Shown here piece after piece: positions 33,802 to 33,978 of a stretch of DNA of 33,978 nucleotides. The DNA lies in the NCBI GenBank assembly GCA_003216895.1, contig QCID01000011.1:1-33978 (forward strand), written 5' to 3'. Under the pieces are notes generated by a model that did no database searches, was not told the DNA's origin, and worked only from the letters and a program-made list of their open reading frames with translations. The position numbers were made by a program, and so were the translations under genes. Position 1 is the stretch's first letter; every line of letters starts with the position of its first letter. The stretch comes from Prochlorococcus sp. AG-402-K04. Lineage in GTDB: Bacteria; Cyanobacteriota; Cyanobacteriia; PCC-6307; Cyanobiaceae.

Positions 33802-33978
33802 TTAATTTTCAACCCAGCTTCCGTGTAATCCATGGGGGATTGAAATAGGAACTTCGAGAATTGCTGTTTCACTAAGATCTTTAGAATCAAGGATTATTAA
33901 ATCAGTTCCCGATCTAATACCATTCCAAACCAATACAACTACCCATCCATCGTCTTCTCTAGATTTTGATTCTTGTGA
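33802..33978 (-). CDS. Carotenoid oxygenase (RPE65 family), C-terminal fragment at window edge
   Basis: The last 58 codons of a minus-strand gene, cut by the window edge. The fragment REDDGWVVVLVWNGIRSGTD followed by LIILDSKDLSE and VPISIPHGLHGSWV matches the C-terminal blade of carotenoid cleavage dioxygenases, in which the His of the HGxW motif is the last of four iron ligands. These non-haem iron enzymes cut carotenoids or apocarotenoids. The TAA is at 33802-33804. Specificity needs the missing part. Confidence 0.8.
   Translation of the reverse strand, partial: SQESKSREDDGWVVVLVWNGIRSGTDLIILDSKDLSETAILEVPISIPHGLHGSWVEN

Noticed and set aside
1-33978. CRISPR arrays, insertion sequences, prophage or attachment sites
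   Set aside because: None seen: no spaced direct repeats, no transposase or integrase, and the two tRNA genes have no flanking duplicated ends.

Overview
This window looks like a stretch of core chromosome from a streamlined marine picocyanobacterium, most likely Prochlorococcus. The reasons are: AT-rich DNA; very short intergenic gaps and several overlapping gene ends; photosystem II genes psbH, psbI and psbK; the nitrogen regulator NtcA and an Amt1 ammonium transporter; and several small proteins of families known mainly from cyanobacteria (DUF3084, DUF3146, DUF3155, DUF3181, DUF3769). I cannot fix the ecotype from sequence alone. There is no insertion sequence, phage gene, CRISPR array or other sign of an island.

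Layout. At 1-1.8 kb (minus strand) lie thyX (cut by the window edge), dcd and a CobO-like gene, divergent from ntcA at 2.1 kb. ntcA is followed by a DUF3084 membrane protein and an RNase H-fold protein (2.9-4.3 kb). A minus-strand run has DUF3146, pth, tatA and psbH (4.2-5.6 kb). A 371-bp gap precedes psbI and a large OstA/LptD-like outer-membrane protein (6.0-8.2 kb). A second minus-strand run holds leuD, leuC, cinA, glyA and tRNA-Arg(ACG) (8.2-13.0 kb). Then come two small conserved genes, murJ (minus), sfsA, amt1 with a strong terminator, ispH and a DoxX-like gene (13.2-19.9 kb). purH (minus) is divergent from an esterase. A DUF3155 gene (minus) and a GAF-type sensor kinase follow, then cobS (minus), tgt and psbK (21.6-26.1 kb). 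The last part has a Gfo/Idh/MocA dehydrogenase, a CNNM/CBS protein and tRNA-Met(CAT) on minus, then pyrE and ygfZ, a RecB-like nuclease (minus), a phosphohexomutase, the ITP/XTP pyrophosphatase rdgB, and the tail of a carotenoid oxygenase (minus, cut by the edge).

How the genes fit together. Most are housekeeping: dTMP synthesis (dcd, thyX), leucine synthesis (leuCD), one-carbon and purine metabolism (glyA, purH), pyrimidines (pyrE), nucleotide-pool cleaning (rdgB), cobalamin (cobO-like, cobS), isoprenoids (ispH), envelope (murJ, OstA-like), translation (pth, tgt, two tRNAs) and PSII assembly. Nitrogen control is the one visible regulatory theme: two perfect NtcA boxes precede amt1, and a one-mismatch NtcA box with a well-spaced -10 precedes ntcA itself.

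I see no new multi-gene system. The signals worth a second look are an 80-nt nested hairpin before the sensor kinase gene, an 18-bp-arm perfect inverted repeat buried inside purH, a cobS gene with no standard start codon, a CobO homologue without a recognisable P-loop, and a RecB-like protein that keeps its iron-sulfur cysteines but not an obvious nuclease triad.
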